Shown here: positions 31,471 to 42,798 of the stretch, piece by piece | Numbering within the stretch: position 1 is the stretch's first letter | How the letters are laid out: each line of letters starts with the position of its first letter | NCBI GenBank assembly: GCA_933822405.4 | Contig: CAKOGP040001747.1 | Coordinates: 74,113 to 138,112, forward strand | Length of the DNA: 64,000 nt | Source of the DNA: Cylindrotheca closterium | Taxonomy: Eukaryota > Bacillariophyta > Bacillariophyceae > Bacillariales > Bacillariaceae | Direction of reading: 5' to 3' | The notes under the pieces: model-generated | Told to the model about the DNA's origin: nothing | Database searches by the model: none | The model's input: the letters and a program-made list of their open reading frames with translations, nothing else | Made by a program: the position numbers and the translations under genes

Positions 31471-34239
31471 ATGAGCCATCGTACTACTACGACAGCATTG
31501 ATAGCACGACGACTTCGGTTGCCGTCAAGACATGCAAACAATACAATGATTAGAAGCCACCCATGTAGCTCCGGAGAACGAATGGGTTTCTCATCTGGTG
31601 TCCCTCCTGAAAACAAGCATTCCAACCGCCGTCGAAGGAGAGTCGTGCCCACTCATCATCATTTGGCGCCCTCGTCGACTCAACTGATGTCGTCGTCATC
31701 ATCATCTGTGGTATCATCATTGCCACAATCGACATTGCCGTTACATCATCATCATCATCATATACAACAACAACAACGATGTTATGCTTCCGCGACCAAT
31801 AACTTTTGGAGGGACCTCAATGATGCTGTCCAAGATGGCAATGCGATTGAGGCAGAGGAAATGGTCCGGGCTTTGTTGATGGAAGCTCCTGAAAGTGATG
31901 GTGGGGAGATTTCCAACACGAAATTGAATGGATCATTATCATCATCACCATCATCATCAAGTGGAAAACGAGAACCCATTGACACGAGACTCTTTTCCAT
32001 GGTTCTGCAAGCCTGGAAGAATCGTCACCATAATAGCAAACCATCCACACGCGGACACAGCAGCACCAGCAGTAGCAGCAATACAACACAATCGATTGAC
32101 ACTGGACTTCGTGCTACCAAATTGGTGCAGCAAATGACATCTCTAGCAGCAAGAGGTGTTTTGACCACCCCACCATCCTTGGAGGATTATCATGCCGTAT
32201 TGGAATGTTGGATTCAACAAACGTCATCTCCACCGTGGGCTACCAAACAACAACAAGACAACAACAACAACTCGGACCAAATGAAATATACCGCTACATC
32301 GCAACACATTCAAGACCTTTTGTCCCTCATACCCGAGCCGACCACTGAAACCATGGAGCTAGCCCTTGTGGTTCTCGCCAATGAAGGCAATCACAATGAA
32401 ATCCTTGAAATAGTATGGAAAATGAGAGAAAATGCTCTCGGCCACAAGTCCTCCAAGACGGGAACGGTACAGCCGACGTTGCACATGTACAACTCGCTCA
32501 TCAAGGCATATTGCATAGAGGGGACCCCAGAACTAGCACTTTTATTATTGGAAAAGATGCAAGAACAATCCGAGGTGAATACGGATACGAGCCGTCTCCC
32601 ACTGCCCAGTCCGAATAACGAGACATACGACCTTCTCATTTCCCATTATTGTGCCAAGCCACACCCAGAGAGAATCAAACAGGCCGAAGCCCTATTGGAG
32701 CAGATGCGAGACCAAAAGATCCAACGTACAGCCTCCTCGTATTTGCCTGTCATTACGGGGCTTTCCAAATTGGCCGAAGCGAAACGAGCCGAAACCTTGC
32801 TGGCACAACTGGTACGAGACTATCAGAGCCAATTCGACGCGGAATTGAAGCCAACACTGGCACCCTTTCGGAGCGTCCTATGGGGATATTCCAAATCGTA
32901 TCACCCAGAGGCGGCGCAGGACGCGGAAGCGCTGTTAAACAACATTATCGAGTTACATGAGAACAATGTGCTGGAAGAGCGTCCGACGACGTGGTCGTTC
33001 AATTTGGTACTCAAGTGCTGGGCCAGATCCAAGGACCCCACTGCTCCTCGGAGAGCTAAGCAGTTGTACGATCGGATGAGTAATCACGGCGTTGTGCCTG
33101 ACAGTACCTCCATGAATACCGTGCTGAGTACCTGGGCCAAGAAAGCAAATCCGATGAACACAGAAAATTTATTTTGGGATTTCTACAATGCCTATATTCA
33201 AGATCCGCTTCAGTATCCCCAGCCTAATATAATTTCCTTTGGAACCGTATTGAATGCCTTGGCGTCCAAGGCTTCTCGATATCCCGAGGCTCCAGACCGA
33301 GCGGAGGCCTTGTTTCGCAAACTCTTCGAACTGGACCAAGCAGGGTGGGAAGACTGCCGGCCAGATGCAGCCGCCTTTTCCAGCTTGATGCAATGTTGGG
33401 GTAAGTCCAAGCAACCTGGTGGTGCTGAAAAGGCGGAATCGATACTCCGCAAAATGCAGGAATTGAGCAAGGAAGGTGCCGACCCCGAAATGGCTCCAGA
33501 CACAATCTGCTGGAACTCGGCAATTCAAGCCTGGGCCATTGCGGGAGACGGAGAACGGGCAGAGACACTGTTTCGAGAAATGCTGGCCAATTACATTCGG
33601 GACAAAGATGATCGACACAAACCCAACATTATCACCTTCACCGCAGTCCTTTCCGCGTGGGCTAAGACTCGGTTCAATCGACAAGCTGCAAAGCGAGCCG
33701 AGTCGCTCTTGCAACAGATGGAAAAGCTGCACGTGTCTGGTGCGCTAGATGTGAAACCAAACTATGTCAGCTATAGCATTGTATTGGATTGTCTGGCTTA
33801 CGCCAAGAAGAAATCAGCGACTGAACGAGCGGAAGTACTGCTCGAACAGATGAAACAATCTACTGATCGCGACCTGCAGCCGAATGTCATTTCCTACAAT
33901 GCTGTCATCAAGGCATGGTCGTTTGTAAAAGATCCCAGGACCGTTTCCAAGGTGATCTCATTGCTCGACGAGCTCATTGAAAAGTCGCAAGAGAATCATC
34001 GAATGGCTCCGAATGCCAACACTTTTGGTTCTGTCCTCAAGACCATCGCTGATAGCCGGCATGCCGATAAATCCAGCCGCGCTGATGCCATCGTGGTTTT
34101 GATGGAAGAGCAAAACATTATTCTGAATGATTGGGGAAAGAATCAACTGAAACGGTGCTATGAAAGCAATTCTGGAGCAGTTCCAAAATCTGAAAAGATC
34201 TCGATGCCAGATCTACCCCCATTGGACTATTCTTCTTAA
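31471..34239 (+). CDS. Pentatricopeptide repeat (PPR) protein, organelle-targeted
   Basis: 922 residues in one exon, from the ATG at 31471. The first 100 residues are rich in Arg, Ser, Thr and His, fitting a mitochondrial or plastid presequence (MSHRTTTTALIARRLRL). From about residue 300 the protein is built of 13-16 PPR motifs of about 35 residues, each with an N.[FY]..L[IL]..W start such as PTLHMYNSLIKAYC, PNIITFTAVLSAWAK and PNVISYNAVIKAW. Positions 5 and 35 vary, so an RNA-base code could be read. No C-terminal SMR, DYW or RNase domain is visible. The role is likely RNA stability, splicing or translation in an organelle. It ends 53 bases before the convergent F-box gene. Confidence 0.88.
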   Translation: MSHRTTTTALIARRLRLPSRHANNTMIRSHPCSSGERMGFSSGVPPENKHSNRRRRRVVPTHHHLAPSSTQLMSSSSSSVVSSLPQSTLPLHHHHHHIQQQQRCYASATNNFWRDLNDAVQDGNAIEAEEMVRALLMEAPESDGGEISNTKLNGSLSSSPSSSSGKREPIDTRLFSMVLQAWKNRHHNSKPSTRGHSSTSSSSNTTQSIDTGLRATKLVQQMTSLAARGVLTTPPSLEDYHAVLECWIQQTSSPPWATKQQQDNNNNSDQMKYTATSQHIQDLLSLIPEPTTETMELALVVLANEGNHNEILEIVWKMRENALGHKSSKTGTVQPTLHMYNSLIKAYCIEGTPELALLLLEKMQEQSEVNTDTSRLPLPSPNNETYDLLISHYCAKPHPERIKQAEALLEQMRDQKIQRTASSYLPVITGLSKLAEAKRAETLLAQLVRDYQSQFDAELKPTLAPFRSVLWGYSKSYHPEAAQDAEALLNNIIELHENNVLEERPTTWSFNLVLKCWARSKDPTAPRRAKQLYDRMSNHGVVPDSTSMNTVLSTWAKKANPMNTENLFWDFYNAYIQDPLQYPQPNIISFGTVLNALASKASRYPEAPDRAEALFRKLFELDQAGWEDCRPDAAAFSSLMQCWGKSKQPGGAEKAESILRKMQELSKEGADPEMAPDTICWNSAIQAWAIAGDGERAETLFREMLANYIRDKDDRHKPNIITFTAVLSAWAKTRFNRQAAKRAESLLQQMEKLHVSGALDVKPNYVSYSIVLDCLAYAKKKSATERAEVLLEQMKQSTDRDLQPNVISYNAVIKAWSFVKDPRTVSKVISLLDELIEKSQENHRMAPNANTFGSVLKTIADSRHADKSSRADAIVVLMEEQNIILNDWGKNQLKRCYESNSGAVPKSEKISMPDLPPLDYSS

Positions 34240-34291
34240 CACCCAATTTGCCTTTTAAATCTTGCTTGCAGTAGTAGTGTCCAAGAATCAA

Positions 34292-35380
34292 TCAGTCCAC
34301 TAGAGTATCTAGATCTCGCAGCCACAAGGTCGAACCCCTTCCAATCCAGGCTATCGTACTTTTGTACAGTGTAAAAGCCATCCTCGTGGGATTGGCTTGA
34401 CAGCGGGCATAATGGCGAAAGTTTCGCCACACTCTCACTTGATCAATCGCGCCATCTGCAATAACCCAAGATGTTTTGCTCACCATGACCAACGAAGAAA
34501 CGTGAATCTTGTGATCGATCGGGATCCGTCGGATAAGAGCCGACTCGGTACATGACCAAAGATCAATGAAGGAAGTTTTCGTGGCATAACACCAGCCAGC
34601 CACGGCCAAATTCCCATTGGGGACGCCACCGTCTCCGATTGCTGACATGGAAACTACATAGCGATGAGTCGCATCTATCGAATCTGCATGGCAAAGTATC
34701 CTGTGCCCATCCGTCCTATTCTTGTCCAGGACCCAAAGGTGGACTTGGTGATCCATGTCGGCAGCAGCAAGAATAGGTTCTACCCAATGAACCGGAGTCA
34801 TGAATTTGAAGGTCCCTTCGTGTAGTAATCGAAACGCAGACGGACTAGCCCCACAATCACCTAATACCTCATCGCCACTGCTTGGAGTGGCATTGTTCAC
34901 ATCCAAGATCCCAATACCAGTTTTAGTGGTGACGCAAAGAATATCATGTACAAAGACCATGGAATTCATATTGGATTGGCACTTGACAGATTCGTGCCAA
35001 GTTGCTGTAGGCAAATGGTATATCGCAACTTTGTCATCGATTGTATTTGCGCAAGCCAGCCAGGTAGAAGATGCGGAAATGGTCAACAAACTGATCCAAT
35101 CCAAACTGGATTGTTCGTCGGCAAACTTTCCTTTGTGTCGTTCCCATATGGTGATGATTCCATTCATATCTGCATAGACAAGCCACTTTCCGTTTGGTGC
35201 GAACATTATACATTTAGAATAAGCTTGATTGAAGAATCGAACAGAGTCTGGCCACGGAAAGCACGCAGTTCGTTTCAGAATGTCATGAATATCTTTAGAT
35301 GCCAATTGCAAACTATTAATGGACTTTCGATCCAAATAAGAGGCTATATCACCACACAACAAGTCAATTGGTATACTCAT
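34292..35380 (-). CDS. F-box-like / WD40 repeat protein
   Basis: 362 residues in one exon. The first 40 residues, IPIDLLCGDIASYLDRKSIN and LQLASKDIHDIL, read like an F-box. The rest repeats a beta-propeller rhythm with weak WD40 units (KWLVYADMNGIITIWER, TWLACANTIDDKVAIYHL, ILAAADMDHQVHLWVLD, GNLAVAGWC, WVIADGAIDQVRVW). Such proteins usually act as substrate adaptors for SCF ubiquitin ligases. Convergent with the PPR gene. The match is by pattern, so domain limits are soft. Confidence 0.7.
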   Translation of the reverse strand: MSIPIDLLCGDIASYLDRKSINSLQLASKDIHDILKRTACFPWPDSVRFFNQAYSKCIMFAPNGKWLVYADMNGIITIWERHKGKFADEQSSLDWISLLTISASSTWLACANTIDDKVAIYHLPTATWHESVKCQSNMNSMVFVHDILCVTTKTGIGILDVNNATPSSGDEVLGDCGASPSAFRLLHEGTFKFMTPVHWVEPILAAADMDHQVHLWVLDKNRTDGHRILCHADSIDATHRYVVSMSAIGDGGVPNGNLAVAGWCYATKTSFIDLWSCTESALIRRIPIDHKIHVSSLVMVSKTSWVIADGAIDQVRVWRNFRHYARCQANPTRMAFTLYKSTIAWIGRGSTLWLRDLDTLVD

Positions 35381-35676
35381 CGCTGTATTGTATCAGAAGA
35401 TGGATGGATAAAAGGGATGCTCCGCTCTCGCGGGTTACACTGCGAACGACGATGCGTTTCATGCACTTAATCCTTCAGGCGTTACTAGCTTTTGTCCTAA
35501 AGATTTTCAGAATATTCTTTGCTCCGATTCTCGCATTCTCCGTTATCTCTAACACGCACATATGACGCATCATCAGAAAACCGCATGTTCTGATGTTTGC
35601 GTTGGTGATGGCAAAACAACGCGTCTCTTTCAAACCTTGCCTCGCCATTTGACTACCTACGTCTGATGCATATAGT
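35381..35676. other. Divergent intergenic region
   Basis: Just under 300 bases between two starts; nothing recognised. Confidence 0.4.
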
Positions 35677-36774
35677 ATGTCTCACCGCCACTACCCTAAG
35701 TGCCTATTAGGCTTTCTAGCAATTGTGCATCCTTCACTTGCATTTGCACCTAATTTTCAATTGAATTCACACCACCACGTACTGCTTGATAATTCTGCAA
35801 CGATCGAACATTTTCGCCAGACTATCTATGAAGGAGAATCAACTGCTACCACCTTGTATGCATCATCACCGGATGATATCAGCAAAGGTGATGAGAAGGA
35901 TGATTTCGATGTGGAAGCAGCTCGTCGGAAGTTAGAATCCATGATGGGGACTGCATCAGATGAAACAGCGGACAGCAAAGAAGTGTCATCAGAGGGCAAT
36001 TTGTCATTCCCATCATCCTCATTACAGGTTTTGGACGATCTGCTTTCATCGAGCAAAACAATGAAAACTGAAGAGGACATCGAATTACCATCTCCGCCAC
36101 CACTGTCTACGATTGAACGAGATCGCAGAAATGCCGAAATTCAGTTGCTGAAGGAGTTAGACGTGACCGATGAAGCCTCGAGCGAGCTATGGAAATTATG
36201 GTATTCCGAACGAGGAGGAACTGCAAAAAAGAAACTAGAAGTCGTGGATAGTCTAATGGGCAATCCAAAGACTTGGAAGATGACAGAAACAGTCTTGCGA
36301 GAAATTATTGATGAATATGGAATCTACTTTGTGGAACCACTCAATCGATTGGCCACGTTGTCTTATTTGCAAGGCAAATTCGACGAATCTTATAAGCTAT
36401 GCTTGGTAATTTTGAAAGTAAAACCATGGCATTTTGGAGCCCTCTCTGGGATCGTTCAGGTCTGCATTGGTAAGGGAGACAGAGATGGTGCACGAGATTG
36501 GGCAGCCAAAAGACTGCCGAACATGGTGGCAGGAGACTCCTTTCCCCCATTTGCGACAGATGGACCAAAGAACCCGAGAAGGAAAAAATGGGTTGATAAG
36601 CAAGTTGCTGCGGCGGAGAAACAATTGAAAAAAATTGAACAGGAAACAAAGAGAAGTTTTGGAAAGCCAGATTCCTATGTTTCGGATGAAGCGAAAGGAG
36701 ATATTGGGTCAGCGAGTGAAAGTTCAGACTCGGGAATTCAAGAATCTGACGATAATACTGGTGCGTGGATGTAA
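35677..36774 (+). CDS. Plastid-targeted TPR-like protein
   Basis: 365 residues in one exon. The signal peptide ends in HPSLAFAPNF, a clear diatom ASAFAP-type plastid motif, followed by a Ser/Thr/His-rich transit region. An acidic low-complexity stretch (about 60-150) then leads to a helical domain: STIERDRRNAEIQLLKELD, SELWKLWYSERG, NPKTWKMTETVLREIIDEYG, YFVEPLNRLATLSYLQGK, ESYKLCLVILKVKPWHFGA. The last two read as TPR-like helix pairs. The C-terminus is basic (NPRRKKWVDKQVAAAEKQL). Proteins of this layout occur across chlorophyll-a/c algae and land-plant chloroplasts, where they are implicated in plastid gene expression or assembly. The precise role is unknown. Confidence 0.7.
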   Translation: MSHRHYPKCLLGFLAIVHPSLAFAPNFQLNSHHHVLLDNSATIEHFRQTIYEGESTATTLYASSPDDISKGDEKDDFDVEAARRKLESMMGTASDETADSKEVSSEGNLSFPSSSLQVLDDLLSSSKTMKTEEDIELPSPPPLSTIERDRRNAEIQLLKELDVTDEASSELWKLWYSERGGTAKKKLEVVDSLMGNPKTWKMTETVLREIIDEYGIYFVEPLNRLATLSYLQGKFDESYKLCLVILKVKPWHFGALSGIVQVCIGKGDRDGARDWAAKRLPNMVAGDSFPPFATDGPKNPRRKKWVDKQVAAAEKQLKKIEQETKRSFGKPDSYVSDEAKGDIGSASESSDSGIQESDDNTGAWM

Positions 36775-37918
36775 GCGTAGGGGATTCACAACACGAATGA
36801 TACAGAAGTATCTAGTAGGCAAAGAAGCCAAGCAGGCACCAGTATGGATGTTCCTCGAACGATGATTCATTCGTGAGGAACTAGTGAGCACACTGCAACG
36901 GACATGAATTGCTTTGTTCAATATTGACCGAAGCGTTTTGACTGGGCGTTCACGGTTTGGAAGCGTCATGCCTTATTGTGTCTCGAGGAGGAGTGGGACC
37001 TCCAATATTAGTACCGTAAAAACAAAATAGTGGACATTGAATTCTTCTGTAGCATTTGTGAAGCTTGGATCATGCTTGGACCTTTCAAGTATACTTCATG
37101 TACAATAAATATCTTTAGATAGCAGTTACCATTATTATATCTTCTTTCCCATAGATGTTGATGGTCCAATACATCAATCGGGGGGTACGATAGTTGTTCC
37201 GCCAGAAAACAGTTCAAGAGGACGTAATTCGACCCCTCTGATTCAAGCTTTCTCTTGATGATGATTCGTTCAAGCAAGGGTAGAGGGTTTGTAGATTCAA
37301 GTCCGATTGCCGTCAGACCAAGGATAGGTCAAGCGGTCAGACAATCGCGAAGGGGGATAATTCTGTTGATACGATGAGGGACACTTTGCACCGAAATGGA
37401 GAACAAGAAGGGAGGGGAGCTTTGGTGTTGACTGACTGAAATGTTCAGAAGCTTTGCAGTTCTACATATATATGTGGTACCTTACTGATGTCAAGAACAG
37501 GATTGTTTTATTTTACATAGGAAATGGTTGCACCACATTTGGTTTGTTAGTCGTCGTCCTCCACGAAGCAGCATCAACGTGTAAAAGTACCTACCTAGGC
37601 GAAGATCATAAAGTTCGGTCCAAAGATCAGATATGGTACTTTTTCAAAATGGTTGCGCTCCTTTTTTTCTCATCGCATCGCCATCATGAAACTCATGGTA
37701 CTAAAACTATATGCCTGGGGTCGTCTTCTTGGTGTACTGGTGTGTGTTTCCAGGACCTATCATGATAGTTGAAATCTGTTTGCAAAGTGTAGGACAATAG
37801 CTACTACATATGTACTATACAACATTTTACAAAACGTCTAAAAACAAAGGAGTTTATTTTAATTCAGCCAATATCAAAATTCCGCATGTGCGGCACATTG
37901 AGCAAAACTTGAAATGGG
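36775..37918. other. Intergenic between convergent 3' ends
   Basis: 1.14 kb. Open frames here are below 105 codons, begin with non-ATG codons and carry no motif. An inverted repeat ACGAATGA...TCATTCGT occurs near 36795-36875. I see no gene. Confidence 0.55.
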
Positions 37919-39186
37919 TTACATTGATTTCCATTTGACGTCCTCCTTGTCTGTAGAAGAAGCATCATTGGTTGCACGCGGACCAATGGGCGTAGGATCT
38001 AGGGTAGACAAGAATTGGTCCATCGCTGCGTCGTTTGAAGGAAGGAAAGGTGTACCGGAACCCGACTGCTGCGAAGTCAAAACATTTGAGATTCCAAAAG
38101 TATTCGGTATTATCTGATTCTGGTGGTGGCGACTGGTCGTTGAACCTGACAGGTCACGAAGCTGGTCTTGTAAACTCGCTTCTGGCTGACTCAACAACCT
38201 GAAAAGACTTGCAGACCCAAAGTCTGACGACAGGCCCAAACTTTGTCGTTGAAGTTGAATTGCCGCACTGTTCATGGTATTATACTCATCCCCGGAGGAA
38301 AGATCCCCGAAACCACTTAGATGAGGAGGATCGACAATTCGACCCCCGCTTCCACCAATGTACGAGCTTGATGGGATTGATTGAGTGTTGCTATCCAGAC
38401 TCAGAGCCATTCCGCTTCGTAGCAAAGAGTAGTTCATTGGTAATGGACCAGGAAGAGGTCCTGCAATATGCGATAGAGCTAGCGATGCAGCAGCATTGTT
38501 GCCTAGGAGATCTGGACGTTGATTTTGTGGTAAAGAGGCTACCGTCTGCGTGGTGTCCAACACCGGGAGCGGATCCCTTTTCATTTGCATACTCAGCGTT
38601 TTCGTCATTGGTTTGGCATCTGATGGATCTGCCGGTAGTGACGAATCGATCGCTTTTTCTGCTGTGGCTGGCCCTTGCTTGCTTGGGGATGCCAGCTTGG
38701 CAAGAGATGAGACGTTTCTCTTTTTCTTCGTCTTCTCGTCAATGACTCTTCTGATTGCATGTCCAACCTTGTCCCTTGCTTTGTCATCCCCAATTTCATA
38801 CCACAAACCAGTGATTGTATCACGTTTGATGAAACCTCCCCCCTGAGGACTCTCGCGTCGAATACGATTAACTAAGGAAGCTATCACCTTTGTCTTCTCT
38901 TGCTTCGTCTGAGCAGCATCGTACAATGGAGCAGTCAGTTCGACTAGCTGACGAAATCTGGTGTTTCCGGCTAATGTAATACCGGTATCGGTGAGCAAAG
39001 GTTAGTTCGCGAAGAAAAAAATCACTTTTCAAGTTTCTCTCACGCACCATGAAAATGGTTCTGCTTTGCCCAACCACAAATGACGTCTCTATCCGATGGT
39101 TCAAACCAGTGTGGTAAGTATAGCACACCATCGTCAGGGGGGGCAGTCCTAGTCCCAGGTCTAATTGGTCTTCGTATCATGATCAT
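37919..39186 (-). CDS. DUF6824 protein
   Basis: Two exons (39048..39186 and 37919..38970, intron 38971..39047), 396 residues. The join gives DRDVICGWAKQNHFHAGNTR and FRQLVELTAPLYDAAQ, followed by VIASLVNRIRRESPQGGGF, IKRDTITGLWYEIGD and DKVGHAIRRVID. This is the DUF6824 pattern (DV.CGRG....HPGN..FR, GRFL, W..VGD..AR.K), found in many diatom proteins. The rest is low-complexity Ser/Pro/Gln/Asn typical of nuclear regulators. Residues that usually read GRG in the start motif are GWAK here. A DNA- or chromatin-related role is often supposed, but the function is not established. Confidence 0.8.
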
Positions 39187-40423
39187 CCCGGAAAGTTTGT
39201 GAGGTGCATGCCAGTTTTATGATGTTTTCGAAGAAAAACGCGTTCCAGTTTGATGCGGCATTATGTCCAGATCTTTTCTACCAGGCTTACGAGTCAAAAG
39301 CGCAAGGTTCCAACCTTCCAAGAAAGTCTTGCGGGAGAATGATATTTATTTGATGTTCTGATCTATCTATTGAAGTGGCTGCGGTACATAAAAGCCCCAC
39401 AATGACTATTGTTCTGTTACTGGTGGTTTCTATGAGGGCAAAAATAGTACCATCAGAATTCCCATGCAGTACCTACGAGGTGCGCGTGTACGTACAGTAC
39501 CTATTTTGGAGTAGAACAGTGGATAAACCATCCATTTCTAAAAATGTGCACACAAATACTTTTACAGTGGACGTTATCGTTGGGACTTCGCCTAGAACGA
39601 ACAGCAATATATATGCGGTACGATTTACGTGTACTTATGAACCGTAAAAGTGAAAGTATCACACGTGGAGAGGAACATTTGAAAAGCATGGCGTCCAGTG
39701 TCCAATGTTTCCAAACCTTGATTGAATGCTGAATCAATCAATCAGCACGCCAACATTGGGTCTCTAAGAACGATCGGTCAGGACGGCATCAAGAAGAACG
39801 ATTGATCCGCGATCAGAACTTCAAAAAACATTATCGTCTTCTGAGCTGATTGCAGCCACCAGGTTCCGACTTCTAAAAGGAGACGAGCGGTTTCTTGTTA
39901 GGAGCAGCCTTTCTAAAACATGAGCTGCTTTGCTTCAAACACCTCCTGTCGTGTCGTATCCTGCACACACAGTTGAATTTTCAGTGAGATGTCTAGATGG
40001 CACTAAGGAGTATCTAGCAAATAAATCTGATCAACACCAATACATTGCACCCTACATGACCATGCCATCTGACTTTTAAAACACAGCAATATTGATTGAA
40101 CCCACGAACAGCCGGTCACAGTGGTAACAGAATCCGTGTTCCTACCCATCCTGGAGTGGTAGCGGAAGAGAAAATTAAAAACTAAGGTTGTCCTTCCGTT
40201 CGTACGCTATATTTTCAATCCGTGTAGTCGAACAGCAGCTGCTGCTATTTCATTTCATTCTTCACACTTTTGTATTTTCAAATAAAATCGGACGTTGTAT
40301 ACTGTACCTCGTATTTGGCAAAAGCCACAGAACTTTAAGACAGTTCAGCTATCTCGCTGCGGCAAGAAGCAGCGAACGAATAGGAGAAAGAATCTCTGCT
40401 TCGGCTCTGTAAAAGCAAGTGAA
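39187..40423. other. Intergenic, divergent promoters
   Basis: 1.24 kb with no supported gene. TACAGTA at 39493 and TACTGTA at 40300 (about 120 bases upstream of the FCP1 ATG). Confidence 0.5.
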
Positions 40424-42763
40424 ATGAGTGAAACTCCAAAACGGACTGATATTTGCCTTCCCAGCGAGAAACATGTCGTGTTAACGTGGAAAGTCAAGCT
40501 GGGAAGTCATGTACAACAGGGGGAAACCATTGCTATGTGTTGTTTAGAAGAAGATGCGGAAGTCGCTCGATCTAAGATCGCCAGTTCTGCCTCAACAGCT
40601 ACAAAATCGACACATAAGAGGCCGAAACGTGGAAGACGACTCATTCCTTCACCGGCATCAATTGCTGCTGCAAAAACAGCAAAGCCTTTACCAGCGCAAC
40701 CCATTGACTCAAACACGACACATAATCTTCACCAAAAGCTAGCAGAGCGATTAGCAAAGTCAAAACCATCAGCGGCTGCTGAAAACAAGGCTTCAGATGA
40801 GACCTTAGATGATTCTACTCCAATAACAACTGAGGATGAACACGAAAAGGCCACTGTTTCCGCAACAACGAAAAAAGCTCCAAAAGAATCAGTACAAACA
40901 ACCCCAATATTATCACCTGTAAATGGATTTGTTCACGAGAGCAAAGACGAGGCCACCAATGGTGTCATCGGGTACATTGAGGAATGCTTGCATCCAGGTT
41001 TTGTTGGAGGGCTTTGTGTGGTTTGTGGTACCGCAAAGTTGGAAATTGATGGAAACGACAACGACCTGTCGCCAAATTCGTCCTCACTCACGGGAAATTC
41101 CGAACCTCGGCAGAAGAATACGCTAGTTACAGTGTCAGGGGGCGTCACGGTCAGCATATCACAGCAAGAAAGTCAGGAAATGGCAAAACTGGATATAGAG
41201 AGACTCTTGGGGATAAAGAAACTTTGCTTGGTGTTGGATCTAGATCATACCTTGTTGCATGCAACGGCCGATCCACGTGCTCAGCCCCTTTGCGAATCCA
41301 ATGATGACGTTCGGACTCTGCGGTTGCCTATTGTTATGGAAGCACAACCGAACGGTCAAACGCAACCGTCTCAGCAACCAGTCTTTATGACACATTATGT
41401 CAAACTTCGGCCACATTTGAAGGAATTCTTGAATAGTGTGCGAGATGCGTACGAACTTTCAGTGTATACAGCTGGGACTCGGCAGTATGCAGAAGAAATC
41501 ACCATCATTTTATGTCGCCATTTGGTGGGAACCAAGCTGGATATGCTCGAGCTGGAAAAGCTACGCTATGCAACATTTGTCGCCCAACAAGAATACGAAA
41601 CGCAGGTGCGACTGGAAAAGAAACGAAAATCTGATAGCAATGAAGGTGCGGACGAGGGCGGTGCAGATTCGAAGCAGGCCGTCAAGCGAAAGAAGGTATC
41701 GTTCGGGGTCGACGAAGTCAAGACCTACAACACGACGTCGAGTGCCGATGCGAACGCGCCAGTAGAAAAGAAGACTGCCGAGGTCTTGAAAACTAAGCTA
41801 GATGAGCTAAAGGCAGAGCTGTCAAAGGGGGAAGAAATGGAAAAAGAAGCTCAAAAGCTGCGACAGTCCATTTTCGGAAGCCGTGTTGTGTCAAGAACTG
41901 ATGTTGGTGACTTGGGGAGAGATGTAAAGTCGCTTCGTCGGATATTTCCATGTGGGGGCACCATGGCTGCCGTTCTGGACGACCGAGAAGATGTTTGGGC
42001 CAATGCATCCGACAACTCGGAAACTACAAGAAAGGGAGAACCACCTTCCAACTTACTACTGGTCAAGCCGTATCACTTTTCGGCTTTCCAAGGTTTCGCC
42101 GATGTCAATAATGCTGCCGGTGTGGATCTGAGTGCTTCAAACCAATCGACAGAGACGGAAGAAAACGACATCCAATTGATATGGACGGGGCAAATTCTGA
42201 AGGACTTGCACACTCTATACTATTCTCAACAAAACGGAACTAGGCAAACTGTTCCTCAACTTCTATCACGGATGAGAAAGAATGTTCTGAAGGGCACAAA
42301 CCTCGTGCTGAGTGGCCTTGTCCCGCTCAACAGGGACGTATTGTTGCCGGATGCTCCTCGACCGACTATTGTCCGTTACGCGGAGAGCTTGGGCGCACAG
42401 GTAAGGTCATTGTTTCCTTTGTTTTTTCTTGCTTTGCCCAAATCCATTTCTCACAGTATATTTTTGCAGCTTCAAAAGAACGTTGATGTTTCAGTGACTC
42501 ATGTTGTCGCAGCCAAGGATGGGACGGACAAGGCAATCGCGGCCAGGAAATTCCCAAGAACTGTTTTGATCAAGCCCAGTTGGCTGATGGAATGCTACTG
42601 GAGTATGTCTCGCCGACGATCATTGGCGCATTTGATGACCCCTATTCCATCACGATCTTCCAGCCCTGTACCAATGCCAAAGCCAGCAGAAGCTGCTGAG
42701 GAGAGTAGCGACGATGAAGACGACCTTGCTGCTGAATTTGAGGAAGAGCTGATGAATTACTGA
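40424..42763 (+). CDS. FCP1-type RNA polymerase II CTD phosphatase
   Basis: Two exons (40424..42400, 42470..42763) give 756 residues; the 69-base intron has no stop and stays in frame if retained. Domains: a split lipoyl-like N-terminus (WKVKLGSHVQQGETIAM and ILSPVNGFVHES), then ECLHPGFVGGLCVVCG, a Cys-containing knob shared with animal and plant FCP1. The FCPH catalytic region has LVLDLDHTLLHA (DxDxT nucleophile) and LRPHLKEFL, YELSVYTAGTRQYA, and the DDREDVW motif. A BRCT domain follows (LKGTNLVLSGLVPL, LGAQ spliced to LQKNVDVSVTHVVAA, FPRTVLIKPSWLMECYW), and the C-terminus is acidic (EESSDDEDDLAAEFEEEL), fitting TFIIF binding. It dephosphorylates the Pol II CTD to recycle polymerase. Splicing makes BRCT contiguous, which favours the intron. 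Confidence 0.9.
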   Translation: MSETPKRTDICLPSEKHVVLTWKVKLGSHVQQGETIAMCCLEEDAEVARSKIASSASTATKSTHKRPKRGRRLIPSPASIAAAKTAKPLPAQPIDSNTTHNLHQKLAERLAKSKPSAAAENKASDETLDDSTPITTEDEHEKATVSATTKKAPKESVQTTPILSPVNGFVHESKDEATNGVIGYIEECLHPGFVGGLCVVCGTAKLEIDGNDNDLSPNSSSLTGNSEPRQKNTLVTVSGGVTVSISQQESQEMAKLDIERLLGIKKLCLVLDLDHTLLHATADPRAQPLCESNDDVRTLRLPIVMEAQPNGQTQPSQQPVFMTHYVKLRPHLKEFLNSVRDAYELSVYTAGTRQYAEEITIILCRHLVGTKLDMLELEKLRYATFVAQQEYETQVRLEKKRKSDSNEGADEGGADSKQAVKRKKVSFGVDEVKTYNTTSSADANAPVEKKTAEVLKTKLDELKAELSKGEEMEKEAQKLRQSIFGSRVVSRTDVGDLGRDVKSLRRIFPCGGTMAAVLDDREDVWANASDNSETTRKGEPPSNLLLVKPYHFSAFQGFADVNNAAGVDLSASNQSTETEENDIQLIWTGQILKDLHTLYYSQQNGTRQTVPQLLSRMRKNVLKGTNLVLSGLVPLNRDVLLPDAPRPTIVRYAESLGAQVRSLFPLFFLALPKSISHSIFLQLQKNVDVSVTHVVAAKDGTDKAIAARKFPRTVLIKPSWLMECYWSMSRRRSLAHLMTPIPSRSSSPVPMPKPAEAAEESSDDEDDLAAEFEEELMNY

Positions 42764-42798
42764 TAATATTACGCAGCGGTCGTTCTGTCTAGTAGTTT

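Noticed and set aside
33169..33732. 187-codon minus-strand frame
   Set aside because: Antisense to PPR repeats.
37454..37765. 103-codon plus frame
   Set aside because: No ATG near its start, no domain, random composition.
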